Of a DNA stretch of 64,000 nt, positions 34,704 through 42,720 are shown one piece after another (position 1 is the stretch's first letter; the number at the start of each line of letters is the position of its first letter). Below the pieces are notes generated by a model. The model was not told the DNA's origin. It did not search any database and saw only the letters and a list, made by a program, of their open reading frames with translations. Location of the stretch: the NCBI RefSeq assembly GCF_900112035.1, contig NZ_FOKC01000009.1, positions 77,855-141,854 on the forward strand, in the 5' to 3' direction. Source of the stretch: Nocardioides alpinus. Lineage in GTDB: Bacteria > Actinomycetota > Actinomycetes > Propionibacteriales > Nocardioidaceae. A program made the position numbers and the translations under genes.

Positions 34704-35486
34704 GTGATCGGCGGCGCCCAGGAGGCCATTCTCGACGGGGCGATGTTGGTCGCCCTGCCCATTGCCATGCTGGCAGGCCTGCTGTCCTTCTTCACGCCGT
34801 GCTCGCTGCCGCTGGTCCCCGGCTACCTGTCGTACGTCGCCGGGATGGCAGGCACGGAGTCAGAGGTCGCGCGAGAGCTCGGCGGAGGCGCACCCGCGCG
34901 GCGCTCCAGGACGATGCTGGGTGCGTTCTTGTTCGTGCTCGGCTTCGCGCTCGTGTTCACCAGCTACGGACTGCTCTTCGGGTCGCTCGGCGCGCAGCTC
35001 CTGGTCCGCCAGGACACCATCGTGCGAGTCGCGGGCGTGCTGACCATCGGCCTCGGCATCCTGTTCACCGGCGTCGCCGGCAGACTTCCCGTCCTGGGGA
35101 GCACCCTGCGGTTGCGGATCACTCCCCGCGTGGGCCTGGCCGGCGCACCCCTCCTGGGGGCGGTCTTCGCCATCGGGTGGACGCCGTGCATGGGCCCTGC
35201 CCTGGCCGCGGTGCTGACGCTGGCCACCACGACCGCCACGGCCGGGCGGGGTGCGCTCCTGTCGCTCGGCTACGCCATCGGCCTCGGCATCCCGTTCCTG
35301 CTGGCGGCCATGTCGCTGACCCGCTCGATGCGCGTCTTCGCCTGGGTTCGCGAGCGCTCAGTGTTGATCACCCGAGGGGGCGGACTACTGCTGATCGTCG
35401 TCGGGCTGCTGCAGGTGTCAGGGCTCTGGTCGCAAGGTGTCGCATCGCTGCAAACCCTCATCACCGGATGGCAGGCCCCCCTATGA
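34704..35486 (+). CDS. ccdA: Cytochrome c biogenesis / thiol transporter CcdA
   Basis: The start is GTG 34704, ten bases after the VKOR stop, and the product has 260 residues with six helices. The two cysteine-proline motifs of CcdA are present: SFFTPCSLPLVPGYLSYVAG and AIGWTPCMGPALAAVL. CcdA carries reducing equivalents from cytoplasmic thioredoxin across the membrane to extracytoplasmic partners. The next gene, a TlpA/ResA-like thioredoxin, overlaps by four bases and is the likely partner. The oxidising DsbA-VKOR pair sits in the same operon. Confidence 0.93.
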   Translation: MIGGAQEAILDGAMLVALPIAMLAGLLSFFTPCSLPLVPGYLSYVAGMAGTESEVARELGGGAPARRSRTMLGAFLFVLGFALVFTSYGLLFGSLGAQLLVRQDTIVRVAGVLTIGLGILFTGVAGRLPVLGSTLRLRITPRVGLAGAPLLGAVFAIGWTPCMGPALAAVLTLATTTATAGRGALLSLGYAIGLGIPFLLAAMSLTRSMRVFAWVRERSVLITRGGGLLLIVVGLLQVSGLWSQGVASLQTLITGWQAPL

Positions 35487-36097
35487 GCATCCAAGCGCGA
35501 CGAAGTGCCATCTTCATCTCGATCGTCCTTGTCACCGCCGTCATCTGCTGGGTCGTGTTCACTCAGGCGCGGGTGGAGCAGCCGTCGTCCAGCAGCGGGT
35601 CCGCGGTGACGGGCGACCTCGTGCAGCAGTTCGAGCCCGGCGAACGTCCGACCGTCGCCGCCTTCGAAGCGACGCTTCTGGACGGCGGCACCCTGAACAG
35701 CAAGAGCCTGCGCGGCACGGTGACGGTCATGAACGTCTGGGGGTCGTGGTGCGGACCGTGCCGCGCGGAAGCCCCAGATCTGGTCGACGCCGCCCAGAGG
35801 CTCGGCGATCGCGCGCAGTTCTACGGGATCAACGTCCGAGACAGTCCCGACGCCGCCCGCGCCTTCGAGCGCGCCTTCGACATCCCCTATCCCAGCATCA
35901 ATCCCGATGACAGCGCCAGAACGATCCTGGCGTTCGGCGGCGTGCTGACCGCCGCTGCGGTGCCCAGCACCGTGGTGATCGACGCTGACGGCGCCGTAGC
36001 GGCGCGGGTCGTGGGCCAGGTGGACGCGTCCACACTCATCGGGCTCGTCAAGGACGCCTCGACAGACCCATCGCGCGCCGGTAGCCCTGCGCGATAG
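35483..36097 (+). CDS. TlpA/ResA-like membrane-anchored thioredoxin
   Basis: The ATG overlaps the ccdA stop as ATGA, and the product has 204 residues. An N-terminal helix (about 8-26, SAIFISIVLVTAVICWVVF) anchors a thioredoxin domain with WGSWCGPCRAEAPD (Cys90, Cys93) and the cis-proline loop AAVPSTVVID. Proteins of this type reduce apocytochrome c heme-binding cysteines or other exported thiols, using electrons from CcdA. ResB and CcsA encoded further on (40158-42694) fit a system II cytochrome c maturation role. Confidence 0.9.
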   Translation: MSIQARRSAIFISIVLVTAVICWVVFTQARVEQPSSSSGSAVTGDLVQQFEPGERPTVAAFEATLLDGGTLNSKSLRGTVTVMNVWGSWCGPCRAEAPDLVDAAQRLGDRAQFYGINVRDSPDAARAFERAFDIPYPSINPDDSARTILAFGGVLTAAAVPSTVVIDADGAVAARVVGQVDASTLIGLVKDASTDPSRAGSPAR

Positions 36098-36101
36098 CGC
36101 C

Positions 36102-37064
36102 TCAGTTGTGAGCAGCCAGGTCGTCGACCGTGCAGCAGTCCCTCGTTGCGGCCTCCACAGCGGGAGCCAACGCCAGACCCAGGGGCAGCGCGAGGACCAT
36201 CGCCACGGCAGTGCCCGCGAGGTAGCTCAGTCCCCAGAGGGGAGATCGCGGTGTCGAGGTGAGCCGTCGTACGCGCAGCAGCGCTCCAGTGTCGCTGGCG
36301 GCCAGAGCTGCTTCAGGCCGCACACCGGTCCCGAGAGCCACGATCGCGGCAGCCAACGACCGACGGTCCGCCGGACCGACGGCCGCATCGTCTGCCGCCA
36401 TCTCGAGCAGGACCGCGATCTGGGCGTGCGCCACGGCGAAAAGCGGTACCCATGGGAAGGTTCGTGCGAGCGCGCCCGAGTAGGCCAGAGCGAGGTCGTG
36501 TCGTGCGCGGAGGTGGTTGCGTTCATGCCCCAGCACCAGCTCCCGTTCGCGGTCATCGAGCAGTTCCAGCGCCGCGGATGACAACACCACCGTGCCTTCC
36601 CCGCTGTCGGGGAGGCAGTAGGCAACCGGGACCTCGTGCTCGATCACGATGAATCCACCTGGGTGGCGACGTCCGATCAGTTCCAACGAGTGGAGCTGTG
36701 ATCGGCGCACTCGGCGGGTTCGCGCGAAGCTGCGCACCGTGCTGGTCATGAGCATGGTGGTGAGGCCAGCAACCAGCGTCAGACCGATGACGCCCGGCCA
36801 GCTCCCGAGCGGGGTCTCGTAGTGCTCCACGATCGTGAGGGTGTGAGCGCCCAGCAGGTAGGCCAAAGAGAACCTCAGCGGCAGGAACGGCAGTGCGAGG
36901 GCGATTGCGGCTAGGAGGATGGACGCCACGATCGACGTCGACAGGGCCTGCCAGCCGATCACCGCGACGCGCGGTGATCGCAACGCCCAGGACCGGCACA
37001 AGATCCGTCGTCCCAGCCACGACACGGTGCCGGCGAACACGAGGAGGAGCAGTGCCGCCGTCAC
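36102..37064 (-). CDS. M56-family membrane metalloprotease (BlaR1/MecR1-like, no sensor domain)
   Basis: The protein has 320 residues with about four or five helices. The zinc-protease motif is HERNH (His180, Glu181, His184) in VLGHERNHLRARHD, with the downstream acidic ligand probably in LEMAADDAAVG. Unlike BlaR1 it lacks the external penicillin-binding domain: after the last helix only a short tail remains, ending EAATRDCCTVDDLAAHN with a Cys-Cys pair. The gene overlaps the BlaI-type repressor by four bases. In such pairs the protease triggers loss of the repressor when the signal appears; the signal here is unknown and is unlikely to be a beta-lactam. Confidence 0.88.
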   Translation of the reverse strand: MTAALLLLVFAGTVSWLGRRILCRSWALRSPRVAVIGWQALSTSIVASILLAAIALALPFLPLRFSLAYLLGAHTLTIVEHYETPLGSWPGVIGLTLVAGLTTMLMTSTVRSFARTRRVRRSQLHSLELIGRRHPGGFIVIEHEVPVAYCLPDSGEGTVVLSSAALELLDDRERELVLGHERNHLRARHDLALAYSGALARTFPWVPLFAVAHAQIAVLLEMAADDAAVGPADRRSLAAAIVALGTGVRPEAALAASDTGALLRVRRLTSTPRSPLWGLSYLAGTAVAMVLALPLGLALAPAVEAATRDCCTVDDLAAHN

Positions 37065-37426
37065 GGTGACTCGTCCACTCGCTCCGACAGCGCTGACAAC
37101 AACTCGGCGGCTTCGCCGGGGTCCATCTTTCCCACGAGGTGCATGAGGGCGGCAGTGCGGTCCTGGCTGTCCGCCAGCACCTCCTGCAAGACCTCCGCGG
37201 TGTGCTCATCACGCGAGGAGACAGGCGTGTAGAGATAGGCCTTCCCCTGCTTGTGCCTGCTGACCAGACCCTTGGAGTGCAGGTTGTCCATCACTGTCAT
37301 CACCGTGGTGTAGGCGAGCGGCCGCTGTTCTGTGAGCAACTCGTGCATCTCGCGCACGGAGAGTGGCCCCCGCACGCTCCACAGGTGCTGCATCACTGCG
37401 GCTTCGAGCTGACCCAGCTGTCTCAC
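37061..37426 (-). CDS. BlaI/MecI/CopY-family transcriptional repressor
   Basis: The 121-residue winged-helix protein reads MRQLGQLEAAVMQHLWSVRGPLSVREMHELL, with a recognition helix in AYTTVMTVMDNLHSKGLV and wing RHKQGKAYLYTPV. The C-terminal half forms the dimer helices. This is the BlaI fold throughout. Its start overlaps the end of the CopD-CtaG gene and its stop overlaps the M56 protease start, so repressor and protease are co-translated. A CTACGAG-N5-ATCGTAG palindrome lies 28 bases upstream of its start, and similar 19-base sites lie at three other island promoters. Confidence 0.92.
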   Translation of the reverse strand: MRQLGQLEAAVMQHLWSVRGPLSVREMHELLTEQRPLAYTTVMTVMDNLHSKGLVSRHKQGKAYLYTPVSSRDEHTAEVLQEVLADSQDRTAALMHLVGKMDPGEAAELLSALSERVDESP

Positions 37427-39483
37427 CGGTGCTGCTCCTTCTCCCGACTCGTGCTACGAGGCTCCATCGTAGGAGGCGCCGGTCTGTGTGTCAGTTCGGC
37501 GTCGCGCAGCTGGCTCAGGTAGGCGTTGTAGGCAGTCAACTCCCTGTCCCCGTCGCGGTCCTCGCGACGATCGTACCGGCGGCGCTCGCGACCATCGGCC
37601 CGCACCCAACCGACGATAAGCGCGACGGCCATGATGAGGATCGGGTACTCGCCCATGACCCATCCGATCGAGGCGCCGAGGTACTGGTCGGCCAGCAGTG
37701 ACCGACCCCAGGGCCTGTCGAGCGCCGCAAACCAGTCGGCCGCCAGCACCGTGGAGCTCGCCATCATGCTGACGGCGAACAGGGCGTGGAAGCCGAACGT
37801 GCCGATGATGAGGAGCACGCGCATGGGGTAGGGGGGACGGTGGAGAGCAGGGTCCGAACCGACGACGCTCTCGGCGAAGAGGTAGCCGGTGAGGAGGAAG
37901 TGCAGGGTCATGACGACGTGCGCTGTGTGTGACTCGAGGGAGATCGCGAAGGCGGAGGTGTAGTAGAAGGCCACCATGCTGACCACGAACATGCCTGCGG
38001 CCACGAGCGGGTGTCCTATCACGTGCAGCAGCAGTGAGCGGCTCATGCTCACGAGCCACTCGCGCGGTCCTCTCGAGCCGTCGTCGCGCCGCCGCAAGGC
38101 CCGCAGTGCAAGGGTGATGGGCGTACCTAGGACCAGGAAGACCGGAACCGCGGTGGCGATGGTCATGTGCTGGACCATGTGCATGCTGAACAGCACGCGG
38201 CCGTAGACGCCCGGAGCTCCGTTCGTGGCCCACACGAAGAGCAGCCAGCCCATGAGCCACGACACTGTGCGCAGCAACGGCCAGGTGTCCCCGCGCCGAC
38301 GTAGGCGCCCGACGGCCCACAGGTAGCCGAGGATGCCTGCGACTCCCAGGGGCAGGAAGAGGGTGTCGACGTTCCACGCGGTGAGCCACCGCGACGCGTC
38401 GAGGGGGGCCGGGAGGGGGCTCCCCAGCAGTGCTTCTGCTGCGGTGAGGGGCTGCGGTGCCTGCTGCGGCGCAGGTGGGGCGGTGCGGCTGAGCGCCACT
38501 CCGAGGCCAGCAGCGCCCAGCAGGACTACCAGTTCGGCAGCGACGAGGCGCCGGAAGGCGTGCCCCGAGCCGGGCTCCATCGCGGCGATGGTGCGGTTTC
38601 GGTGCCACCAGCCGGCCGCCGCCAGCATCGCCACGGCGACAAGCTTCAGCGCCAGGATGACACCGTAGGGCGACAGCGCCGCGGACGCCGAGGGGAGCCG
38701 GAGCCATGCTCCCACGACTCCCGACACCGTCACCATGACCAGGCAGCCGCCGGCCAGCGTGGAGTAGCGGCGCACCGTCGCCGCGAGTGATTCTCCCAGG
38801 AGACGACCCACCAGCACGAGCGCGATGAGTCCTCCGAGCCAGACGCTGATGCCGATGAGGTGGAAGAGCTGCAGGTTGACGGCTTCGTCGTGGTTGAGGC
38901 TGCCGGCCGCGTGTCCGGTCAGCGCCATCGGCCAGAGCGCGGCGATGGCCAAGAGCGCGATGAAGCCCACCCCCCCGACGCGGGTGGCGAGCACGCACCC
39001 TGTGGCGACCGCTGCGGCGAGGGCCGCACCCCAGAGTCCGTACCTGCCGAGCTCGAACTCAAACGCGAAGAAGACCGCTTGGCTGACGAAGCCGGGGCCG
39101 CCGACGGCGCTTCCGGATGCGTCGGAGTAGACCAGCGCGATGAGGGTGAGGCCACCGACTGCCCACACGGTCGCTGTGAGCTGCGCGCACATCACCAGCC
39201 GTCTGCGAGCCGGCCCAAGGGCGTGCTCCTTGGTCCCGACGGCCGGCGGAACGCAGGTGGCGGCGAGCACCAGGGCTCCCACTGTCGTCATGGCGGCCAG
39301 GTCGCGCACCACCAGCACGATCGGCAGACCCACTCGCGTGAGGCTCCCCGGTTCGGGCAGGCCCTCGATGCCAAGCGGCGAAAGGCCCCCGGTCAGACCT
39401 GTGGCCACCAGAGCCACAAGAGCCATGAGGACAGGCGCGACCAGCAGCGCGGGCGCACCCGCGCGTTGCATCAGTGCACTCAT
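37423..39483 (-). CDS. CopD-CtaG fusion membrane protein
   Basis: The product has 686 residues and about 15 helices. The N-terminal half (about 1-330) is CopD-like, with TGHAAGSLNHDEAVNLQLFHLIGISVWLGGL, the histidine-bearing heart of copper-resistance protein D. The C-terminal half (about 370-650) matches the caa3 oxidase assembly factor CtaG, with LFSMHMVQHMTIATAVPVFLVLGTP and VVMTLHFLLTGYLFAESVVG. Fusions of this kind are known in actinobacteria. It should bring copper across the membrane toward oxidase or export. Overlapping ends link it with copC upstream and the BlaI gene downstream. Confidence 0.9.
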   Translation of the reverse strand: MSALMQRAGAPALLVAPVLMALVALVATGLTGGLSPLGIEGLPEPGSLTRVGLPIVLVVRDLAAMTTVGALVLAATCVPPAVGTKEHALGPARRRLVMCAQLTATVWAVGGLTLIALVYSDASGSAVGGPGFVSQAVFFAFEFELGRYGLWGAALAAAVATGCVLATRVGGVGFIALLAIAALWPMALTGHAAGSLNHDEAVNLQLFHLIGISVWLGGLIALVLVGRLLGESLAATVRRYSTLAGGCLVMVTVSGVVGAWLRLPSASAALSPYGVILALKLVAVAMLAAAGWWHRNRTIAAMEPGSGHAFRRLVAAELVVLLGAAGLGVALSRTAPPAPQQAPQPLTAAEALLGSPLPAPLDASRWLTAWNVDTLFLPLGVAGILGYLWAVGRLRRRGDTWPLLRTVSWLMGWLLFVWATNGAPGVYGRVLFSMHMVQHMTIATAVPVFLVLGTPITLALRALRRRDDGSRGPREWLVSMSRSLLLHVIGHPLVAAGMFVVSMVAFYYTSAFAISLESHTAHVVMTLHFLLTGYLFAESVVGSDPALHRPPYPMRVLLIIGTFGFHALFAVSMMASSTVLAADWFAALDRPWGRSLLADQYLGASIGWVMGEYPILIMAVALIVGWVRADGRERRRYDRREDRDGDRELTAYNAYLSQLRDAELTHRPAPPTMEPRSTSREKEQHR
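37454..37472. promoter_or_regulatory. 19-bp palindrome, site 2 (CTACGAG-N5-ATCGTAG), upstream of the BlaI gene
   Basis: CTACGAG GCTCC ATCGTAG has 6-base inverted arms (CTACGA/TCGTAG) with the same 7-5-7 layout as the other three sites. It lies inside the last codons of the CopD-CtaG gene, 28 bases before the BlaI-type start, which suits an autoregulated internal promoter. Confidence 0.6.
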
Positions 39484-40061
39484 GTGTGGGTGTCCCGACG
39501 CACCAGCCGCATCACCGTGCCTGCTGCGAGGACGAGGAGCAGCAGCGCTCCGACCGCTACCGCCACGAGCGGCCAGGTCTCGCGCCCCGCAGGCGTACGT
39601 TGGTCGGTCGGGTCCTCCGTCGCGATCTCACCTGCCGAGGAGCTCTCGTCGGGGACGGGCAAGGCACGGTTCCGTACGACGAACCGCACGGTCCCTGCCA
39701 CCGGGTGGCCGTCGCGGGAGACGACACGGAAGGCGACCTCCCACGAGGTCGTCGTCCCCTCTCCGGGGTCCGGCGAGGTCGGCATCGCTGCCAGCAGGAC
39801 GTTGCGGCTCTGACCGCTCTGGAGCTCGAGTGGCGTGCTGTCACCGCCTTCGACCTGCAGCGTGACCGTGCTCAGTCCCGGATCCATCTCGTCCGAGAAC
39901 TCCAGCCGCAGTTCGCGCGGGACTTCGTCGAGGCGGGCGCCGTCACGCGGATCAGACCCGATGAAGTCGGTGTGGGCCTGTGCGGGCGAGATGACGAGAT
40001 TCGCGCCGACGAAAGCGAGGGCCGCGACCACGAGGGCGAGGGGTGTGCGGATCGAGCTCAC
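39480..40061 (-). CDS. copC: CopC-domain copper-binding protein
   Basis: I choose GTG 40061, which overlaps the preceding stop (GTGA); GTG 40064 is the alternative. The product has 193 residues. A signal peptide ends AQA-HTDFIGSDPRDG, so the mature protein begins with histidine, the usual N-terminal Cu(II) ligand of CopC. The beta-sandwich follows, with VSRDGHPVAGTVRFVV carrying the second conserved His. A linker and C-terminal helix (WPLVAVAVGALLLLVLAAGTVM) anchor it to the membrane. It overlaps the CopD-CtaG gene by four bases. Confidence 0.92.
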   Translation of the reverse strand: MSSIRTPLALVVAALAFVGANLVISPAQAHTDFIGSDPRDGARLDEVPRELRLEFSDEMDPGLSTVTLQVEGGDSTPLELQSGQSRNVLLAAMPTSPDPGEGTTTSWEVAFRVVSRDGHPVAGTVRFVVRNRALPVPDESSSAGEIATEDPTDQRTPAGRETWPLVAVAVGALLLLVLAAGTVMRLVRRDTHT

Positions 40062-40153
40062 CACTTGGCCTTGGACACCACGTAGAGCACGACGCCGGTA
40101 CCGATGGCCGCGATCAGTCCGAGGATGATGGTCGAGAGACCGGTGCCGTCCAT
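40058..40153 (-). CDS. 31-residue single-helix membrane peptide
   Basis: The frame from ATG 40153 reads MDGTGLSTIILGLIAAIGTG and continues VVLYVVSKAKW, one helix with a basic end. AGGAG lies nine bases upstream of the ATG, and the stop overlaps the copC start as GTGA, so it is set precisely between ccsA and copC in the operon. Longer in-frame starts reach into ccsA and are less likely. It may be a small accessory subunit of the copper or cytochrome machinery. Confidence 0.65.
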   Translation of the reverse strand: MDGTGLSTIILGLIAAIGTGVVLYVVSKAKW

Positions 40154-40157
40154 GTCG

Positions 40158-41069
40158 TCACACTCCTGCGTACGAATGAAGGCCGGGGATCCACAAGTTG
40201 ACCCCGAAGAAGTTGAAGACGAAGGCCAAGAAACCGGCCAGCGCGAGCCACCCAGCACGCCGCCGCCATCCGACGGTCGAGAGTGCGTGCAGGTGCGCGG
40301 CGTAGAAGACCCAGGTGATGAACGCCCATGTCTCCTTGGGATCCCATCCCCAGTAGCGCCCCCAGGCGTTCTCGGCCCACACCGCGCCGGCGATGACGGC
40401 GAAGGTCCAGACGGGGAAGGCCACCAGGTGCACCGTGTGAGCGAGGTCGGAGAAGTGATCGTCCTCGTCGCCGCCTCCGCGCTGGCGCACCAGGTGTGCG
40501 ATGGTCGCCAGCGCTCCGACGGTGAACAGGGCCCCGGCGGTGATCGCCGCTGCCACGTGGACGACGAGCCAGCGCGAGTTCAGGACGGGCACCAAGTCGT
40601 CCACGGGGGTGTACAGCGACGTCACGGACACGCCCAGCAGCACCAGGACGAGGGTGACCGTCCAGGGCGCAAGAACTCCTGTGGGCCGTCCACGGCCGTA
40701 GGCCAGGAAGGCCACCGCAACAGCGGCCGATCCGGTCAGCCCGAACTCGTACATGTTTCCCCACGGCGCCCGCCCCGCCGCGACTCCTCGCGCGACGACG
40801 GCCAGGCACAGCAGGATCGTGCCGAGCACCAACACGGCAGCTCCCGCGCGGCCCACCTGCTCCAGGCCCCGGTGGGGCGCGGGACGCAGCCCCGCGTCGC
40901 CGCCGGGCGAGGAAAGCACGACAGCGGCCCCGGACACCGCCGCAACCGGGACGGGCCTGCTGCGCGACAGGGCTGCAGCCAGCGCGAAGACGACGAGGGC
41001 GAGCGAGAAGACACCCAGGGCAGATGTCACGAGAGCATCCGACAAGCGCGCGGCGTCGAACGACGTCAT
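40158..41069 (-). CDS. ccsA: Cytochrome c maturation heme transporter CcsA/ResC (CcsB-type)
   Basis: The start is ATG 41069, overlapping the resB stop as ATGA, and the product has 303 residues. Eight or so helices surround the heme-handling tryptophan-rich loop ENAWGRYWGWDPKETWAFITW, diagnostic for this family; conserved histidines are in VVHVAAAITAG and HTVHLVAFP. Together with ResB it forms the system II synthase that attaches heme to apocytochrome c outside the cell membrane. The upstream in-frame extension to 41405 lies inside resB and is not used. Confidence 0.94.
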   Translation of the reverse strand: MTSFDAARLSDALVTSALGVFSLALVVFALAAALSRSRPVPVAAVSGAAVVLSSPGGDAGLRPAPHRGLEQVGRAGAAVLVLGTILLCLAVVARGVAAGRAPWGNMYEFGLTGSAAVAVAFLAYGRGRPTGVLAPWTVTLVLVLLGVSVTSLYTPVDDLVPVLNSRWLVVHVAAAITAGALFTVGALATIAHLVRQRGGGDEDDHFSDLAHTVHLVAFPVWTFAVIAGAVWAENAWGRYWGWDPKETWAFITWVFYAAHLHALSTVGWRRRAGWLALAGFLAFVFNFFGVNLWIPGLHSYAGV

Positions 41070-42694
41070 TCTTCCTCCTTGTTCTGACCGGCACCTGCCG
41101 GGGGCAGACCGATGGTTGTCGCGAGATCGTGCAGCTCGCCGGGCGGCACAGGGCGGCGGGACAGGGACCGTCCGGCGAGCTCGACGGTGCCGTCGTCGTT
41201 GCGGCGTACCCAGATCCGCCGACGAGGGATGGCGAGCGATGCCGTGAGTCCCAGCATCAGGAGGATCGCGGCGGCCAGCGAGACCTCCTTGCCCGGGTCT
41301 CGGGCGATCTGGAAGTTCGCGAAGCGTGACACTCCGTCGAAGGTCACCGACCCGAGTCCGTCCGGCAGTCGTACGGTCTGACCGGGGGCGAGCGAGACAC
41401 GCCACGGCTTGCCGTCTGCGTCGAGCACTTGATCAAGGTCGGTGAAGTCGAGCTCGAAGACCGACTGGGCGGTGCCGTCGTCGAGACCAAGGTCGCCGGT
41501 GTAGGCCATGAACTGCACGATCGGGTTGACCTGGTCCGGATAGGCGGAGACACCCATGCCATCGGGACCGTCGACCGCCGTGGGGAGGAACAACCCGCGC
41601 AGCGCCAGGGAGGTCGGGCGTGCGTCCGGCGCCTTCACCACGCCGTCGGAGGTGAATGCTGGGTCGACGGGCAGGAAGATGATCGGTCCTGAGACCGCGA
41701 CGTCGCCGTTGCCGTCCCGCACCGTCAGTTCCGGCGCGTAGCCATGCCCTGTCAGGAAGAACTTGGTGCCGTTGATATCGAGGGGTCGGTTGGGGCGGAT
41801 CGTGAACGAGCCGTCGCCCTCCTCGGCGCTGTCGTAGGAGACCGCCGCTTCGAACTTGCGGGGCTCCCCGAAACGGGCCCCCTCGGTCTCGAACTCCGCC
41901 GCGAAGTCGTTGAGTGTCAGTTCCAGGGGTTCCAACCCGGCAAGATCGGCCCACGGTGCTGGTGTCAGGGCGTCATAGGAAGAAGAGACGTTGGCGAACG
42001 TGGTTCCCTCGACCAGGGCAACGCGCCCCTCGTAACCGAACAGCTTGCCGCCGGCGATGCCGAAGAGGAGGACCAACAGCGAGAGGTGGAACGCAAGGTT
42101 GCCGAGCTCCCGCAGGCGGCCCTTCTCGGCGCGCACCTCGTTGCTGGTGCGGGTCACAAGGAACCGCCGGTCACGAAGGTGGGCGGCGGCGACCGCGAGG
42201 GGATCGTGCGGCCGCGCGACGAGACCACGGTGATGCCCGGTCTCGCGTGACAGGTGGCGCGGACTCGGCGGCGGCGCGGCCCTGTACTCCCGCCACAGCT
42301 GGGCCGACCGGGGCACCACACAGCCGGTCATGGACACGAGGAGGAGCACGTACACAGCCGCAAACCACGGTGCGCTGTAGACGTTGAACAGGGACATGCG
42401 GTCCAGCCACGGGGCCAGATCGGGATTGGCGCGATAGAAGTTCGCCACCGCAGCCGGGTCACTGGCGACCCCCCGCTGGGGCAACAGGGAACCAGGGACG
42501 GCAGTGAGGGCGAGGAGTACGAGCAGCACGATGGCGGTGCGCATCGAGGTGAGGCGGCGCCACGCCCAGCGTCCCCAGGCCGTCACCTCCGAGGGTCGCG
42601 GCCGGCCTCGCTCGTGGGGGTCGCTCGGGAGGGACCGGAGGGCCTCTTCCGATCCGAGCTCGTGCTCCTCCTGCGCGACATCCATCACGGACAT
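41066..42694 (-). CDS. resB: Cytochrome c maturation protein ResB
   Basis: ResB has 542 residues if started at ATG 42694; a second in-frame ATG at 42685 is possible. Three helices near the N-terminus (LTSMRTAIVLLVLLALTAVPGSLLPQRG), NVYSAPWFAAVYVLLLVSMTGCVVPR and FHLSLLVLLFGIAGG precede a large extracytoplasmic domain, and a final helix VSLAAAILLMLGLTASLAI closes it. This is the ResB/Ccs1 layout. It pairs with CcsA, with which it overlaps. The start lies on the edge of the third 19-bp palindrome, which suggests a short or absent leader. Confidence 0.93.
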   Translation of the reverse strand: MSVMDVAQEEHELGSEEALRSLPSDPHERGRPRPSEVTAWGRWAWRRLTSMRTAIVLLVLLALTAVPGSLLPQRGVASDPAAVANFYRANPDLAPWLDRMSLFNVYSAPWFAAVYVLLLVSMTGCVVPRSAQLWREYRAAPPPSPRHLSRETGHHRGLVARPHDPLAVAAAHLRDRRFLVTRTSNEVRAEKGRLRELGNLAFHLSLLVLLFGIAGGKLFGYEGRVALVEGTTFANVSSSYDALTPAPWADLAGLEPLELTLNDFAAEFETEGARFGEPRKFEAAVSYDSAEEGDGSFTIRPNRPLDINGTKFFLTGHGYAPELTVRDGNGDVAVSGPIIFLPVDPAFTSDGVVKAPDARPTSLALRGLFLPTAVDGPDGMGVSAYPDQVNPIVQFMAYTGDLGLDDGTAQSVFELDFTDLDQVLDADGKPWRVSLAPGQTVRLPDGLGSVTFDGVSRFANFQIARDPGKEVSLAAAILLMLGLTASLAIPRRRIWVRRNDDGTVELAGRSLSRRPVPPGELHDLATTIGLPPAGAGQNKEEE

Positions 42695-42711
42695 ACTATC
42701 TTGCTTAGTAG
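42693..42711. promoter_or_regulatory. 19-bp palindrome, site 3 (ATACTAT-N5-TTAGTAG)
   Basis: ATACTAT CTTGC TTAGTAG keeps the TACTA/TAGTA core and 7-5-7 spacing of site 1. It sits between resB (minus, start 42694) and a DUF3093 gene (plus, from 42721), so it could control both directions. Confidence 0.65.
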
Positions 42712-42720
42712 ATCTAACTC

